Assembly (NCBI GenBank): GCA_002314265.1
Contig: DCEW01000036.1
Location: 226 to 22,764 of the forward strand
Length of the DNA stretch: 22,539 bases
Direction: 5' to 3'
Source: Flavobacteriales bacterium UBA1820
GTDB taxonomy: Bacteria > Bacteroidota > Bacteroidia > Flavobacteriales > UBA1820
Part shown: positions 7,141-14,875 of the stretch, piece by piece
Numbering within the stretch: position 1 is the first letter of the stretch
Layout: every line of letters begins with the position of its first letter
Position numbers and translations under genes: made by a program
The notes under the pieces: model-generated
Database searches by the model: none
What the model saw: only the letters and a program-made list of their open reading frames with translations
Told to the model about the DNA's origin: nothing

Positions 7141-8529
7141 TTATTTCTCCTCCTCCACCGGGCGTTCCCAGCCTCCTCCGAGTGCCTGGTACAGATTGAC
7201 CACGTTCTCCATTTGGGTGAGTTGGTCGCCGATCTGGCTGATGCGTGCCGAGAGCAGGCTCTGCTGTGCGGTGAGCACTTCGAGGTAAGTCGTGCTGCTG
7301 AGCTTGAACAGTTCATTGGTGGCATCGACCGCTATTTGCAGCTGCTCCACCTGTTGGGCGCGGGCATCCAGCTTTTGGGCCGTTGTGTTGTAGTTGTACA
7401 GCAGGTTCGACACTTCGATGCCGGCGTTGATCAGCGATTTTTCAAAGGCGAGCAGGGCTTCTTCCTGCTGAGCCTTGGCAATGCGCAGGTTGGCTCGGTT
7501 GGTCCCGGCATTGAACAAAGGCTGTACCAGTCCGCCGACCAGGTTGGCAAAGAAGGCACCGGGAGCGAAGCTGACCGTACCGTCATTGGCATATCCCCCG
7601 TTGGCCGTGATGGTAAAGCGGGGATAGAAGGCGGCACGGGCTACGTTGGTCTTGGCAAAGGCGGCCCGGACACCGGCTTCGGCTTGCTGTACGTCGGGAC
7701 GGTTGGCCAGCAGTTGCGAGGGCAGACCGACTTGCAGGTCGGTGGTGAGTTGCTGGTCCTCGAAGGTGCCGCGTACGATTTCGCCGGCCGGTTGGCCGAT
7801 GAGCAGGCGCAGAGAGTTTTCCGTAACGCGGATGTTGTACAGGATGTCCTCCCGGGCAGCCTGGGCGCTGTACAGGTTGGCACGGCTCTGCGTGACGGCT
7901 GCCAGGTTGGTAGAGCCGGCTTCCATCATGTCTTCCATGGTACGGACGGTCTCACTCCACAGGAGAATGGTCTCGTCGTATACGCGCAACTGTTTGTCCA
8001 GGCTGAGCAGCGTGTAGTACCCGTTGGCGACCGAGGCGATCACTTGGGTCTCCACGGCGCGCTTGTAGGCGATACTCTGCAGCAGGGCGGCTTTGGCCGC
8101 ACGTTTGGCCGAACGCAGACGTCCGAATATATCCAGTTCCCACGACGCGGCTGCGGCGATGTTGTAGTATTCTCCGTGCGGGACGTCTTCCACTTTGGAG
8201 AGGGTGCCGTCGGCCGAGATGTTCAGGGTGGGGAAGAAGGCTGCTTTGCCTTGGGCGAAAGCGGCGTTGGCTTCTTCTACCATGTACATGGCGGTCTGGT
8301 AGTCGAAGTTGTTGACCAGCGCGGAGTCGATGAGGTTCCGCAGGCTCTGGTCGGTGAAGAGTTCCTGCCAAGGACGAAGGGCCATGTTGGCCGAATCGGC
8401 CGGGACATCCGTGCGGTACAGATCGTCCGTGTTCATTTCGGGCGTCTTGTACGGTCGGTAGATGTTGCAGGAGGAGAGTGCCAGCATCAAGGCCAGCACG
8501 GCAAATACCTTTATGTGGATCGTTTTCAT
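7141..8529 (-). CDS. outer-membrane efflux factor (TolC/OprM/NodT family lipoprotein)
   Basis: Outer-membrane channel of a tripartite RND efflux pump, 462 residues. The signal peptide ends in the lipobox LSSC (C21), so the N-terminus is probably lipidated, as in OprM and unlike TolC. The mature chain has two homologous OEP halves made of long coiled helices and a short beta-barrel strand pair. Examples are AALLQSIAYKRAVETQVIASVANGYYTL (N-half, around 150) and KAQQEEALLAFEKSLINAGIEVSNLLYNY (C-half). The segment QLLANRPDVQQAEAGVRAAFAKTNVARAAFYP is the conserved NodT-family stretch. It is the last gene of the operon, 19 bases after the RND gene, with a terminator after it. The substrate cannot be read from sequence. 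Confidence 0.93.
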   Translation of the reverse strand: MKTIHIKVFAVLALMLALSSCNIYRPYKTPEMNTDDLYRTDVPADSANMALRPWQELFTDQSLRNLIDSALVNNFDYQTAMYMVEEANAAFAQGKAAFFPTLNISADGTLSKVEDVPHGEYYNIAAAASWELDIFGRLRSAKRAAKAALLQSIAYKRAVETQVIASVANGYYTLLSLDKQLRVYDETILLWSETVRTMEDMMEAGSTNLAAVTQSRANLYSAQAAREDILYNIRVTENSLRLLIGQPAGEIVRGTFEDQQLTTDLQVGLPSQLLANRPDVQQAEAGVRAAFAKTNVARAAFYPRFTITANGGYANDGTVSFAPGAFFANLVGGLVQPLFNAGTNRANLRIAKAQQEEALLAFEKSLINAGIEVSNLLYNYNTTAQKLDARAQQVEQLQIAVDATNELFKLSSTTYLEVLTAQQSLLSARISQIGDQLTQMENVVNLYQALGGGWERPVEEEK

Positions 8530-8548
8530 GTTTTATCGGTGATTGGTT

Positions 8549-11500
8549 TTATGCCTCCGCTTCTACCGGATCGTTCTTTTTGAAACGCTCCTGCAAGCTT
8601 TGGAACACTATGAACAGCGTCGGAACAACGACCAACTGGAAGATCGTACCGATCAGCATACCTCCTACGGCACCGGCACCGATGGTGCGGTTACCGTTGG
8701 CCCCTACTCCAGAGGCAAACATCAGCGGAAGCAGTCCGATGATCATGGCCAGCGAAGTCATCAGGATGGGTCGCAGACGGGCGGCTGCTCCGTCGATGGC
8801 AGCCTGGACGATCGTTTCACCCTGTTGGCGGCGCGCCAGAGCGAACTGCACGATCAGGATGGCGTTTTTGGCCAACAGACCGATCAGCATCACCAGGGCG
8901 GTTTGCAGGTAGATGTCGTTGTCGGCACCCATCATACGGGCAAAGAGGAACGACCCCGACAGACCCAGCGGCAGGGACAGGATCACCGACAGCGGCAGGA
9001 TGTAACTCTCGTACAAGGCACACAAGATGAAGTAGACGAATACCAGGCACAGTACGAGGATACCGCCGATCTGGTTGCTGGAAGACTGCTCTTCACGGGA
9101 CAGTCCGGAAAATTCGAATCCGTAACCTTGCGGAAGGGTCTCCCGTGCGACTTCCTGTACGGCGGCGATGGCTTCACCGGAGGAGTAACCCGGTTTGGGC
9201 TGTCCGGTTACGGAGATCGACGTGTATAGGTTGAATCGCGTGATGTTCTCCGGGCCGTAGGTCTTGCGCAGATTGATGAAATTGCTGATCGGCGCCATTT
9301 CGTTGTTGCCGGTACGGATGTAGATGTTGTTGAGCGATTCGGGTTTTGCACGATACATGGTGTCCGCTTGGATGATTACGCGGTAGAGTTTTCCGAACTG
9401 GTTGAAGTTCGAAGCGTACAGACCTCCGTAATATCCCTGCATGGCTCCCAAGATAGCCGAAGGTGAGGTGCCGGCCATCTTGGCCTTGTCCGGATCGATG
9501 TCCACCATGTACTGCGGGAAGTTGTTTTTGAACGAGGTCATGGCGTACTGTATCTCGGGACGTTGGTTGAGTGCGCCCAGGAATTGCTGCTCGACGGCCA
9601 CAAAGTCGTTCAAGTCACCGCCTGTACGGTCTTGCAGCGAAAATTCGAAACCGCCCGATGCACTGAAGCCCGGGATGGATGGCGGCGAGAAGATCATGAT
9701 GGAGGCATCCTTGATCTGCGAAACGGCTGCCCGAATGCTTGCCGTGATGCTGTTGAGGTCTTCGCCTTTTCCGGTGCGCTCTTCCCACGGTTTGAGTTTG
9801 CACATGAAGGCTCCGTAGGAACTACCGTTGCTGCTGATAAAGCCGAATCCGTTGATCATGACTCGAGCGGCAACCAGCGGGTTGGAAGCGATGATGCTGT
9901 CCACTTTGTTCAGCACTTCCTGGGTGCGCTCCATCGACGTGGCCGGGGGCAAAGCGACATCGACCATGAATACGCCGTTGTCCTCGGTGGGCACGAATCC
10001 CGTCGGGGTGGTGCGCAGCAGCAGAACCAAAATACCGGTGAGCACGATGATGATCCCGAAGGCGACCGCTTTCATGTGCACCATCTTTCCGACCAGACGG
10101 CGGTATTTGTCTTTCATCGCCTCGAAGAATACGTTGAAAGCCTTGTGGAAACGTGAAGCAAAGGAAGTGCCTTTTCCGTGTTCTTCTTTGGCCGAAAGGA
10201 AGACCGCGCACAGTGCCGGGCTCAACGTCAGAGCGTTGACGGCTGAAATCAGGATGGCGATAGCCAGCGTCATACCGAACTGGGTGTAGAACGTTCCGGT
10301 AGTTCCTCCCACGAATGTGATGGGGATGAACACAGCGGACATGACCAGCGTGATGGACACGATGGCTCCCGCAATCTCGCTCATGGCATCGATGGAGGCT
10401 TTACGCGGCGACTTGTAGCCTTGGTCCAGTTTGGCGTGGACCGCTTCGACGACCACGATGGCATCATCCACCACGATGGCAATGGCCAGCACCATGGCAA
10501 AGAGGGTGAGCAGGTTGATCGAGAATCCGAATAGGTTCAGGAAGAAGAACGTACCGACCAACGATACGATCACCGAGATGGCCGGTATGAGGGTCGATCG
10601 GAAGTCCTGCAGGAAAATGTACACCACGATGAATACCAGGATGAAGGCTTCGATGATCGTCTCGACCACTTTGTCGATCGAGGCGTAGAGGAAGTCGGTG
10701 GTATCCATCAACACTACGTACTTGATACCATCGGGGAAGTCCTGGGAGAGGTTTTTCAATTCCGTTTTGATGCTCTCCACTACTTCCGTCGCATTGGATC
10801 CAGCGATCTGGTATACCGGCACCATGACCGAGGGCTTCCCTTGGGTGCGGGAGCTGATGGAGTAGTCCTGTCCGCCCAGTTCTACACGGGCGACATCCTT
10901 GATGCGGAGAATATTGCCGGAGTCGTCCGTGCGCAGTACGATGTTTTCAAACTCTTCGGGAGTTTTCAGACGCCCTTTGTACTTGATGACATACTGGAAC
11001 GATTGATTTCCGTTCTGACCGAACTTACCCGGAGCGGATTCAATGTTCTGCTCGGCCAAGGCGTTGGAAATATCGGTAGGAGTAATCCCGTAAGTAGCCA
11101 TCACGTCCGGCTTGAGCCAGATACGCATCGAATAAGTGCGGGCACCCATAGCAGCGGCATCGCCCACGCCATTGACACGTTTGATGGCAGGAAGGACATT
11201 GATGTCTGCGTAGTTTTGCACGAAGGCCTCGTCGAAGGCCGGGTTTTCACTGTAGATGGCAAAGGCCATCACCATGCTGGTCATACGTTTCTGCGTCATG
11301 ACACCCGCTTTCGTTACTTCGGCCGGCAACAGGTTGGAGGCTTGGGTAACACGGTTTTGCACGTTGATGGCGGCCATGTCGGGATCGATGCCATGTTCGA
11401 AATAAACGGTGATACGGCAGCTACCGTCGTTGGAGGCGGTAGAGGTCATGTAGGTCATGCCTTCCACACCGTTGATCTGTTCTTCCAACGGGGTAACGAC

Positions 11501-11683
11501 GCTGTTGAGGACCGTCTCCGCGCTGGCTCCCTGGTAATTGGCCGATACCGAGATGGTCGGCGGCGCCACATCGGGATATTGCTCGATAGGCAGGGAAGAA
11601 AGTCCGATGAATCCCAGAATGACAATGATGATCGAGATGACAGTCGAGAGTACCGGACGGTTGATAAATGTATTGAGTTTCAT
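8549..11683 (-). CDS. RND multidrug efflux permease (AcrB/MexB, HAE1 family)
   Basis: Inner-membrane proton-driven transporter of 1,044 residues, the usual AcrB length; it would work as a trimer. The first transmembrane helix is followed by the typical SSLPIEQYPDVAPPTISVSANY. The proton-relay residues are present: D406/D407 in TM4 (IAIVVDDAIVVVEAV) and K939 in TM10 (GLLAKNAILIVQFA). Two large periplasmic porter loops lie at about 40-330 and 560-870. The C-terminal tail is short and charged. The gene follows the membrane-fusion gene by 28 bases and precedes the outer-membrane factor by 19, so all three are one operon. HAE1-type pumps export hydrophobic or amphiphilic drugs, detergents and bile salts; which of these applies here is not visible. 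Confidence 0.95.
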   Translation of the reverse strand: MKLNTFINRPVLSTVISIIIVILGFIGLSSLPIEQYPDVAPPTISVSANYQGASAETVLNSVVTPLEEQINGVEGMTYMTSTASNDGSCRITVYFEHGIDPDMAAINVQNRVTQASNLLPAEVTKAGVMTQKRMTSMVMAFAIYSENPAFDEAFVQNYADINVLPAIKRVNGVGDAAAMGARTYSMRIWLKPDVMATYGITPTDISNALAEQNIESAPGKFGQNGNQSFQYVIKYKGRLKTPEEFENIVLRTDDSGNILRIKDVARVELGGQDYSISSRTQGKPSVMVPVYQIAGSNATEVVESIKTELKNLSQDFPDGIKYVVLMDTTDFLYASIDKVVETIIEAFILVFIVVYIFLQDFRSTLIPAISVIVSLVGTFFFLNLFGFSINLLTLFAMVLAIAIVVDDAIVVVEAVHAKLDQGYKSPRKASIDAMSEIAGAIVSITLVMSAVFIPITFVGGTTGTFYTQFGMTLAIAILISAVNALTLSPALCAVFLSAKEEHGKGTSFASRFHKAFNVFFEAMKDKYRRLVGKMVHMKAVAFGIIIVLTGILVLLLRTTPTGFVPTEDNGVFMVDVALPPATSMERTQEVLNKVDSIIASNPLVAARVMINGFGFISSNGSSYGAFMCKLKPWEERTGKGEDLNSITASIRAAVSQIKDASIMIFSPPSIPGFSASGGFEFSLQDRTGGDLNDFVAVEQQFLGALNQRPEIQYAMTSFKNNFPQYMVDIDPDKAKMAGTSPSAILGAMQGYYGGLYASNFNQFGKLYRVIIQADTMYRAKPESLNNIYIRTGNNEMAPISNFINLRKTYGPENITRFNLYTSISVTGQPKPGYSSGEAIAAVQEVARETLPQGYGFEFSGLSREEQSSSNQIGGILVLCLVFVYFILCALYESYILPLSVILSLPLGLSGSFLFARMMGADNDIYLQTALVMLIGLLAKNAILIVQFALARRQQGETIVQAAIDGAAARLRPILMTSLAMIIGLLPLMFASGVGANGNRTIGAGAVGGMLIGTIFQLVVVPTLFIVFQSLQERFKKNDPVEAEA

Positions 11684-11711
11684 ATTTTATCTTTTACCGG
11701 AAATTGAAAGA

Positions 11712-12833
11712 TTACTTTTTTTCTACCGGGACGATCTTTTGTCCGTCGCGCAGTCTGGAAACCCCTTCGGCCACGATCTTTTGTCCGGCTTCCAGTCCCG
11801 AGGTAACGATGTAGTTTTTGCCGTCGCTATTGCTCAGGATCTCGATCTGAGCGGATTTTACCGTGCTGTCGGCGGCCAAGGTGTAAACGAAACGCTTGTC
11901 CTGAAGTTCGTAAGTAGCCGACTGGGGCACCTGCAGCACGTCGTTCTGGGTTTCAGGAATGCGTACCGTGGCGTAGGAACCGCTGCGAAGCAGGTTGTCC
12001 TTGTTGTCGAATTTCGCACGCAGGGTCACCGATCCGGTGGTCTGATTGACTACTCCGCTGATCGTTTCGAGTTGTCCCGTACGGGGAAATACGCTGCCGT
12101 CGGCCATCACGAGGGTAACCTCCGGGAATTTTTTGATCAATTCCGCCAGACTCTCGTCTCCCGAACGGGAAGTGATCTCCAGGATCTCTTTTTCCGTCAT
12201 CGAGAAATAGGCATATACCGTGGAAATATCGGAAACCACGGTAACGGGTTGGGCGGTCGTACTGCTCACCAGAGATCCTACGCGGTAGTTGATCGCGCCG
12301 ACCACGCCGTTGGTAGGACTGGTCACCTCGGTATAGCTCAGGTCGTTCTTGGCACTCACGTATTGGGCGCGAGCCTGTGCCAAGGCAGCTTCCTGGGCCT
12401 GATAGGTGTATTGGGCGGCCAGAAATTCGGATTCGCTGATGATGCCCTTTTCGTAGAGCTTTTGTTTGTTCTCAAAGGTGAGTTTGGAATTGGCGACATT
12501 CGCTTCGCTGGCTTTTACGGAAGCTTCGGCAGCGCGGACGGCTTCCTGATAGGCGACCTGGTCGATCTTGAAGAGCAACTGTCCTTTGCGTACGACGCTG
12601 CCTTCGTCCACCAGGAGTTCGGTAATGAATCCCCCTACTTTGGGGCGGATTTCAGTGTCGATGTCGCCTTTTACCGTAGCGGGTTTGGAAATATACACAT
12701 TGGCCGGACCTTTCTCGACGGTCATTACGGCCAGTTGTTCCGGCGCGGGAGCCTGTTGTTTGTTTCCCGAGCAGGAACTTAAGAAAGCTGCGCACCCTAC
12801 TGCAAACAGGGCTGAAGTGAATGTCTTGTTCAT
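11712..12833 (-). CDS. RND efflux periplasmic adaptor (membrane-fusion lipoprotein)
   Basis: Adaptor (AcrA/MexA family, 373 residues) bridging the RND pump and the outer-membrane factor. The signal peptide ends in LSSC, with C21 lipidated, so it is probably anchored to the inner membrane facing the periplasm. Domain order: first half of the lipoyl/barrel-sandwich domain (RPKVGGFITELLVDEGSVVRKG..., 63-91); an alpha-helical hairpin with heptad-like Ala-rich helices (about 95-165); the second lipoyl half (TEVTSPTNGVVGAINYRVGSLV, 168-189); then beta-barrel and membrane-proximal domains. It is the first gene of the operon. Its start codon lies about 120 bases from the promoter -7 element, with a hairpin in between. 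No TetR, MarR or two-component regulator is adjacent. Confidence 0.94.
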   Translation of the reverse strand: MNKTFTSALFAVGCAAFLSSCSGNKQQAPAPEQLAVMTVEKGPANVYISKPATVKGDIDTEIRPKVGGFITELLVDEGSVVRKGQLLFKIDQVAYQEAVRAAEASVKASEANVANSKLTFENKQKLYEKGIISESEFLAAQYTYQAQEAALAQARAQYVSAKNDLSYTEVTSPTNGVVGAINYRVGSLVSSTTAQPVTVVSDISTVYAYFSMTEKEILEITSRSGDESLAELIKKFPEVTLVMADGSVFPRTGQLETISGVVNQTTGSVTLRAKFDNKDNLLRSGSYATVRIPETQNDVLQVPQSATYELQDKRFVYTLAADSTVKSAQIEILSNSDGKNYIVTSGLEAGQKIVAEGVSRLRDGQKIVPVEKK

Positions 12834-12902
12834 CTGCTATTACGATTTAGTTCTTTTTCTCGAAAAAAATGATTTACAACTAACAACAATGCAAATATCC
12901 TC

Positions 12903-12943
12903 CAACAACTCCTGCAGGAACGGAATCCTGCGCAGGGGTGTTG
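12903..12943 (-). other. 5' hairpin in the efflux operon leader
   Basis: On the - strand, CAACACCCCT pairs with AGGAGTTGTTG (one bulge and one mismatch), and inside it GCAGGA pairs with TCCTGC around the loop TTCCGT. The structure begins about 12 bases after the -7 element, so it would sit almost at the 5' end of the mRNA. It could stabilise the message or bind a regulator. Confidence 0.4.
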
Positions 12944-12954
12944 AAACATGAGTT

Positions 12955-12962
12955 CAAAGGTA
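12955..12962 (-). promoter_or_regulatory. -7 element of the efflux operon promoter
   Basis: TACCTTTG on the - strand matches TAnnTTTG exactly. The nearest TTTG upstream (12992-12989) is 26 bases away, longer than the usual spacing of about 20, so the -33 element is weak or absent. Confidence 0.5.
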
Positions 12963-13052
12963 CGGATTATTGTCGAGCCGGGTATTTTCAAATCACTTTT
13001 TTGTTGTCCGCGATGTCGCATTTAACAAATATTTATAATATGCTGGCCGCTG

Positions 13053-13083
13053 TTTACCAGCGAAATATTTTTTCGTACTTTTG
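13053..13083 (+). promoter_or_regulatory. candidate promoter of ruvA
   Basis: TACTTTTG (13076-13083) is an exact TAnnTTTG match, with TTTA at 13053-13056 at a spacing of 19 bases as a near -33 element. It lies 21 bases before the ATG at 13105. The 271-base divergent gap between the efflux operon and ruvA holds both promoters and no gene. Confidence 0.55.
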
Positions 13084-13104
13084 ACCGAAAGTACCGATAG
13101 CAGC

Positions 13105-13692
13105 ATGATAGAATACATAAAAGGAATATTGGTGGAAAAAACGCCTGCATTTGCCGTGGTGGAGTGTGCGGGAGTGGCTTACATGTTCCATATTTCCCTA
13201 GCTACGTATTCCGCCCTGCCGGCAGAAGGCGAGACGGTCAAGATCTACGCCCACCAGATCATCCGCGAGGATGCCCACTTGTTGTTCGGTTTTGCCTCGC
13301 GCGAAGAGCGGGAAGTGTTCCGCCGCCTGCTTTCCGTCTCGGGGGTAGGGGCCGGGACAGCGCGGGCCGTTTTGTCTTCGATGGACGTGAAAGACGTGGT
13401 GGCGGCCATGGAAAGCGGCGATGCGGCGGCTTTCAAGCGGGTCAAGGGCGTGGGACTCAAGACGGCGCAGCGCATTATCCTCGAACTCAAAGGCAAGGTC
13501 GATTTTTCTGCTTTCGACTCTTCGGCTGACGCTTCGGTGCACGCCGGCGGGATCCGTGCCGAGGCACTCGACGCGCTCGAGGTGTTGGGTTTCGTGCGCA
13601 AAAATTGCGAACCGGTGGTCGATGCCATCCTCACGGCCAACCCTTCCGCTCCGGTGGATCAAGTCGTGAAACTGGCTCTGAAAAATCTCTGA
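13105..13692 (+). CDS. ruvA: Holliday junction branch migration protein RuvA
   Basis: DNA-binding subunit of the RuvAB branch-migration machine; tetramers hold the four-way junction while RuvB hexamers pump DNA. The 195-residue protein has the N-terminal OB-fold domain opening MIEYIKGILVEK. Two helix-hairpin-helix motifs follow, at about 77-87 (SVSGVGAGTARA) and 112-122 (VKGVGLKTAQR). A linker leads to the small C-terminal domain III (about 152-195, AEALDALEVLGF...) that contacts RuvB. The start at ATG 13105 is preferred; an upstream TTG at 13081 overlaps the promoter -7 element and would add eight residues not found in the family. ruvB and ruvC are not adjacent, which is common in Bacteroidales. 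Confidence 0.96.
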   Translation: MIEYIKGILVEKTPAFAVVECAGVAYMFHISLATYSALPAEGETVKIYAHQIIREDAHLLFGFASREEREVFRRLLSVSGVGAGTARAVLSSMDVKDVVAAMESGDAAAFKRVKGVGLKTAQRIILELKGKVDFSAFDSSADASVHAGGIRAEALDALEVLGFVRKNCEPVVDAILTANPSAPVDQVVKLALKNL

Positions 13693-13698
13693 CCCGAT

Positions 13699-13731
13699 CT
13701 TGCCGGCACTCGCTTTTTTTCTGTAAATTTG
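13699..13731 (+). promoter_or_regulatory. candidate promoter of gcvH
   Basis: TAAATTTG (13724-13731) matches TAnnTTTG; CTTG at 13699-13702 lies 21 bases upstream as a -33 element. The predicted leader before the ATG at 13781 is about 43 bases and holds the palindrome CCGGTtACCGG (13739-13749). The promoter means gcvH can be read independently of ruvA. Confidence 0.55.
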
Positions 13732-13780
13732 ACCGCTGCCGGTTACCGGTGGAAAAACCACACAACAAAAACATACGAGT

Positions 13781-14161
13781 ATGAATATTCCTGAAGATCT
13801 CAAGTACACCAAAGACCACGAGTGGATTCGCGTGGAGGGAAACATGGCAACGGTAGGCATTACCGACTATGCCCAGAACGAGTTGGGCGATATCGTTTAT
13901 GTCGATGTCGAAACCGACGGGGAAGTGCTGGCCCAGGAGGACGTCTTCGGTTCGATCGAAGCGGTCAAGACGGTTTCCGACCTGTTCCTGCCGGCTTCGG
14001 GTACCGTTACCGAGTTCAATGCGGCGCTGGACAGCGCTCCGGAATTGGTCAACAAGGATCCCTATGGCGAAGGTTGGATCATCAAAGTGTCGTTGAGCAA
14101 ACCCGAGGAATTGGATACGTTGCTCTCGCCGGCTCAGTACCGGGAGATGATCGGCGCCTGA
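13781..14161 (+). CDS. gcvH: glycine cleavage system H protein
   Basis: Lipoyl carrier of the glycine cleavage complex. It shuttles the aminomethyl group from the P protein to T and the dihydrolipoyl arm to L in the cytosol. The 126-residue length is typical. The N-terminus [18 protein letters not shown] and the lipoylation site [11 protein letters not shown] with K63 are clear. The C-terminus [12 protein letters not shown](S) is also characteristic. gcvP and gcvT are not next to it, so the system is scattered in this genome. It has its own promoter and a strong terminator and is probably monocistronic. Confidence 0.97.
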   Translation: MNIPEDLKYTKDHEWIRVEGNMATVGITDYAQNELGDIVYVDVETDGEVLAQEDVFGSIEAVKTVSDLFLPASGTVTEFNAALDSAPELVNKDPYGEGWIIKVSLSKPEELDTLLSPAQYREMIGA

Positions 14162-14185
14162 TCGCTGCTTTTGAGCAAGATGGCG

Positions 14186-14220
14186 AAAAAAGCCTTGCGA
14201 GGTTCTCGCAAGGCTTTTTT
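14186..14220 (+). terminator. intrinsic terminator after gcvH
   Basis: AAAAAAGCCTTGCGA (14186-14200), loop GGTTC and TCGCAAGGCTTTTTT (14206-14220) form a perfect stem with a T-run inside its 3' arm. It lies 24 bases after the gcvH stop codon and separates it from the riboswitch transcript. Confidence 0.92.
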
Positions 14221-14259
14221 CGTAAAGGTCGGGAAGGGGGACCGGCGTGAGTGCCCGGA

Positions 14260-14284
14260 TTTTTCACGAACCTGATGTGAAAAA
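14260..14284. promoter_or_regulatory. inverted repeat upstream of the B12 promoter
   Basis: TTTTTCAC (14260-14267) and GTGAAAAA (14277-14284) are exact inverted repeats spaced by nine bases. It lies about 85-110 bases before the candidate promoter of the B12 operon, in a gene-free stretch (14221-14367). It could be an operator for a dimeric regulator or a weak symmetrical hairpin; no specific regulator is recognised. Confidence 0.3.
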
Positions 14285-14367
14285 AGATTAACACAGCGTT
14301 CTTTCTCCCTCCGGCGAGGGTTTCGGCAGCTTTTTGTCCCTGGCTGGGGCGGGGCGCGAAAAAAAGT

Positions 14368-14399
14368 CTTGCTTTGCGGGAAAGTTTGCCGGATATTTG
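14368..14399 (+). promoter_or_regulatory. candidate promoter of the B12 riboswitch operon
   Basis: CTTG (14368-14371) is followed after 20 bases by GATATTTG (14392-14399), which differs from TAnnTTTG only in its first base. The riboswitch begins directly downstream, as expected for a transcription start a few bases after the -7 element. Confidence 0.5.
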
Positions 14400-14400
14400 C

Positions 14401-14585
14401 ACCGGCAAACGGTTCCCATAACCGGGATTAAAAGGGAACGCCGTGAAAATCGGCGACAGTTCCCGCTGCTGTGAACCCCGTCCGCTGCAGAGCGGTCGCA
14501 GCTTTCAAGAAACGTCACTGTCGTTTTACCAAAAGACGATGGGAAGGCTTTGGAAGTGGGGTGAGTCAGAAGACCTGCCTTTGCG
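14401..14585 (+). ncRNA. cobalamin riboswitch (aptamer)
   Basis: The conserved B12 aptamer is recognisable. The core GGGAACGCCGTGAAAATCGG runs on through CGACAGTTCCCGCTGCTGTGAA (14434-14474). CACTG follows at 14516-14520, then GATGGGAAGG (14538-14547), and finally the B12 box AGTCAGAAGACCTGCC (14564-14579). GCAAA (14405-14409) and TTTGC (14580-14584) are complementary and can close the domain as the terminal stem. Such aptamers bind adenosyl- or other cobalamins and usually lower expression of uptake genes when B12 is plentiful. It precedes a set of B12 uptake genes on the same strand, which supports the call. The ligand subclass cannot be told from reading alone. Confidence 0.95.
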
Positions 14586-14875
14586 ACAAGGGATTTTACA
14601 GCCTGCGGAGAATGGGCCGGTTAAGTCGAATCAGGACGGGAGATACGCCTGGGAAGGAAAGGCGAACTTGTATTTTCCGTCGGACCTTCGGGTCGCAGAT
14701 CGCTTGCTGTAAAATCTGCAAAACGCAGCAAGCATGAAAACAGTCAGTTGTTTTATTGGTCGGAAAAGCCAACCCCGCAAGAAGACAGTACGGGGCCGGT
14801 CTTTTCATGTTTGCTCGTGCGTTGCTTTTGCCGGGAAGAGCAAAAACAATCACTATTAATCCATAAGCAATAGAA
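14586..14875 (+). promoter_or_regulatory. long leader after the riboswitch with competing RNA pairings (probable expression platform)
   Basis: No gene is seen in these 290 bases, but the sequence is rich in complementary pairs. GATTTTACAGC (14592-14602) is exactly complementary to GCTGTAAAATC (14706-14716). That second arm overlaps two other pairings: GCAGAT (14695-14700) with ATCTGC (14714-14719), and GCTTGCTG (14702-14709) with CAGCAAGC (14726-14733), which together have the order of an H-type pseudoknot. Further hairpins are GACC-TTCG-GGTC (14683-14694), and GAAAAGCC..CCCCG with CGGGG..GG-CTTTTC (14763-14806). The last is TTTGCTC with GAGCAAA near 14810-14842, shortly before the start codon. 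The pairings are seen; switching is inferred. Confidence 0.55.

Noticed and set aside
7213..8583. Long + strand frames opposite the efflux genes (also 8543-9229, 10841-12782)
   Set aside because: Antisense shadows of the OprM-, AcrB- and AcrA-like genes, whose motifs are complete on the - strand.
14443..14737. Two short + strand frames of 88-89 codons over the riboswitch
   Set aside because: They cover conserved aptamer RNA and its leader; no codon-level or protein-family support.
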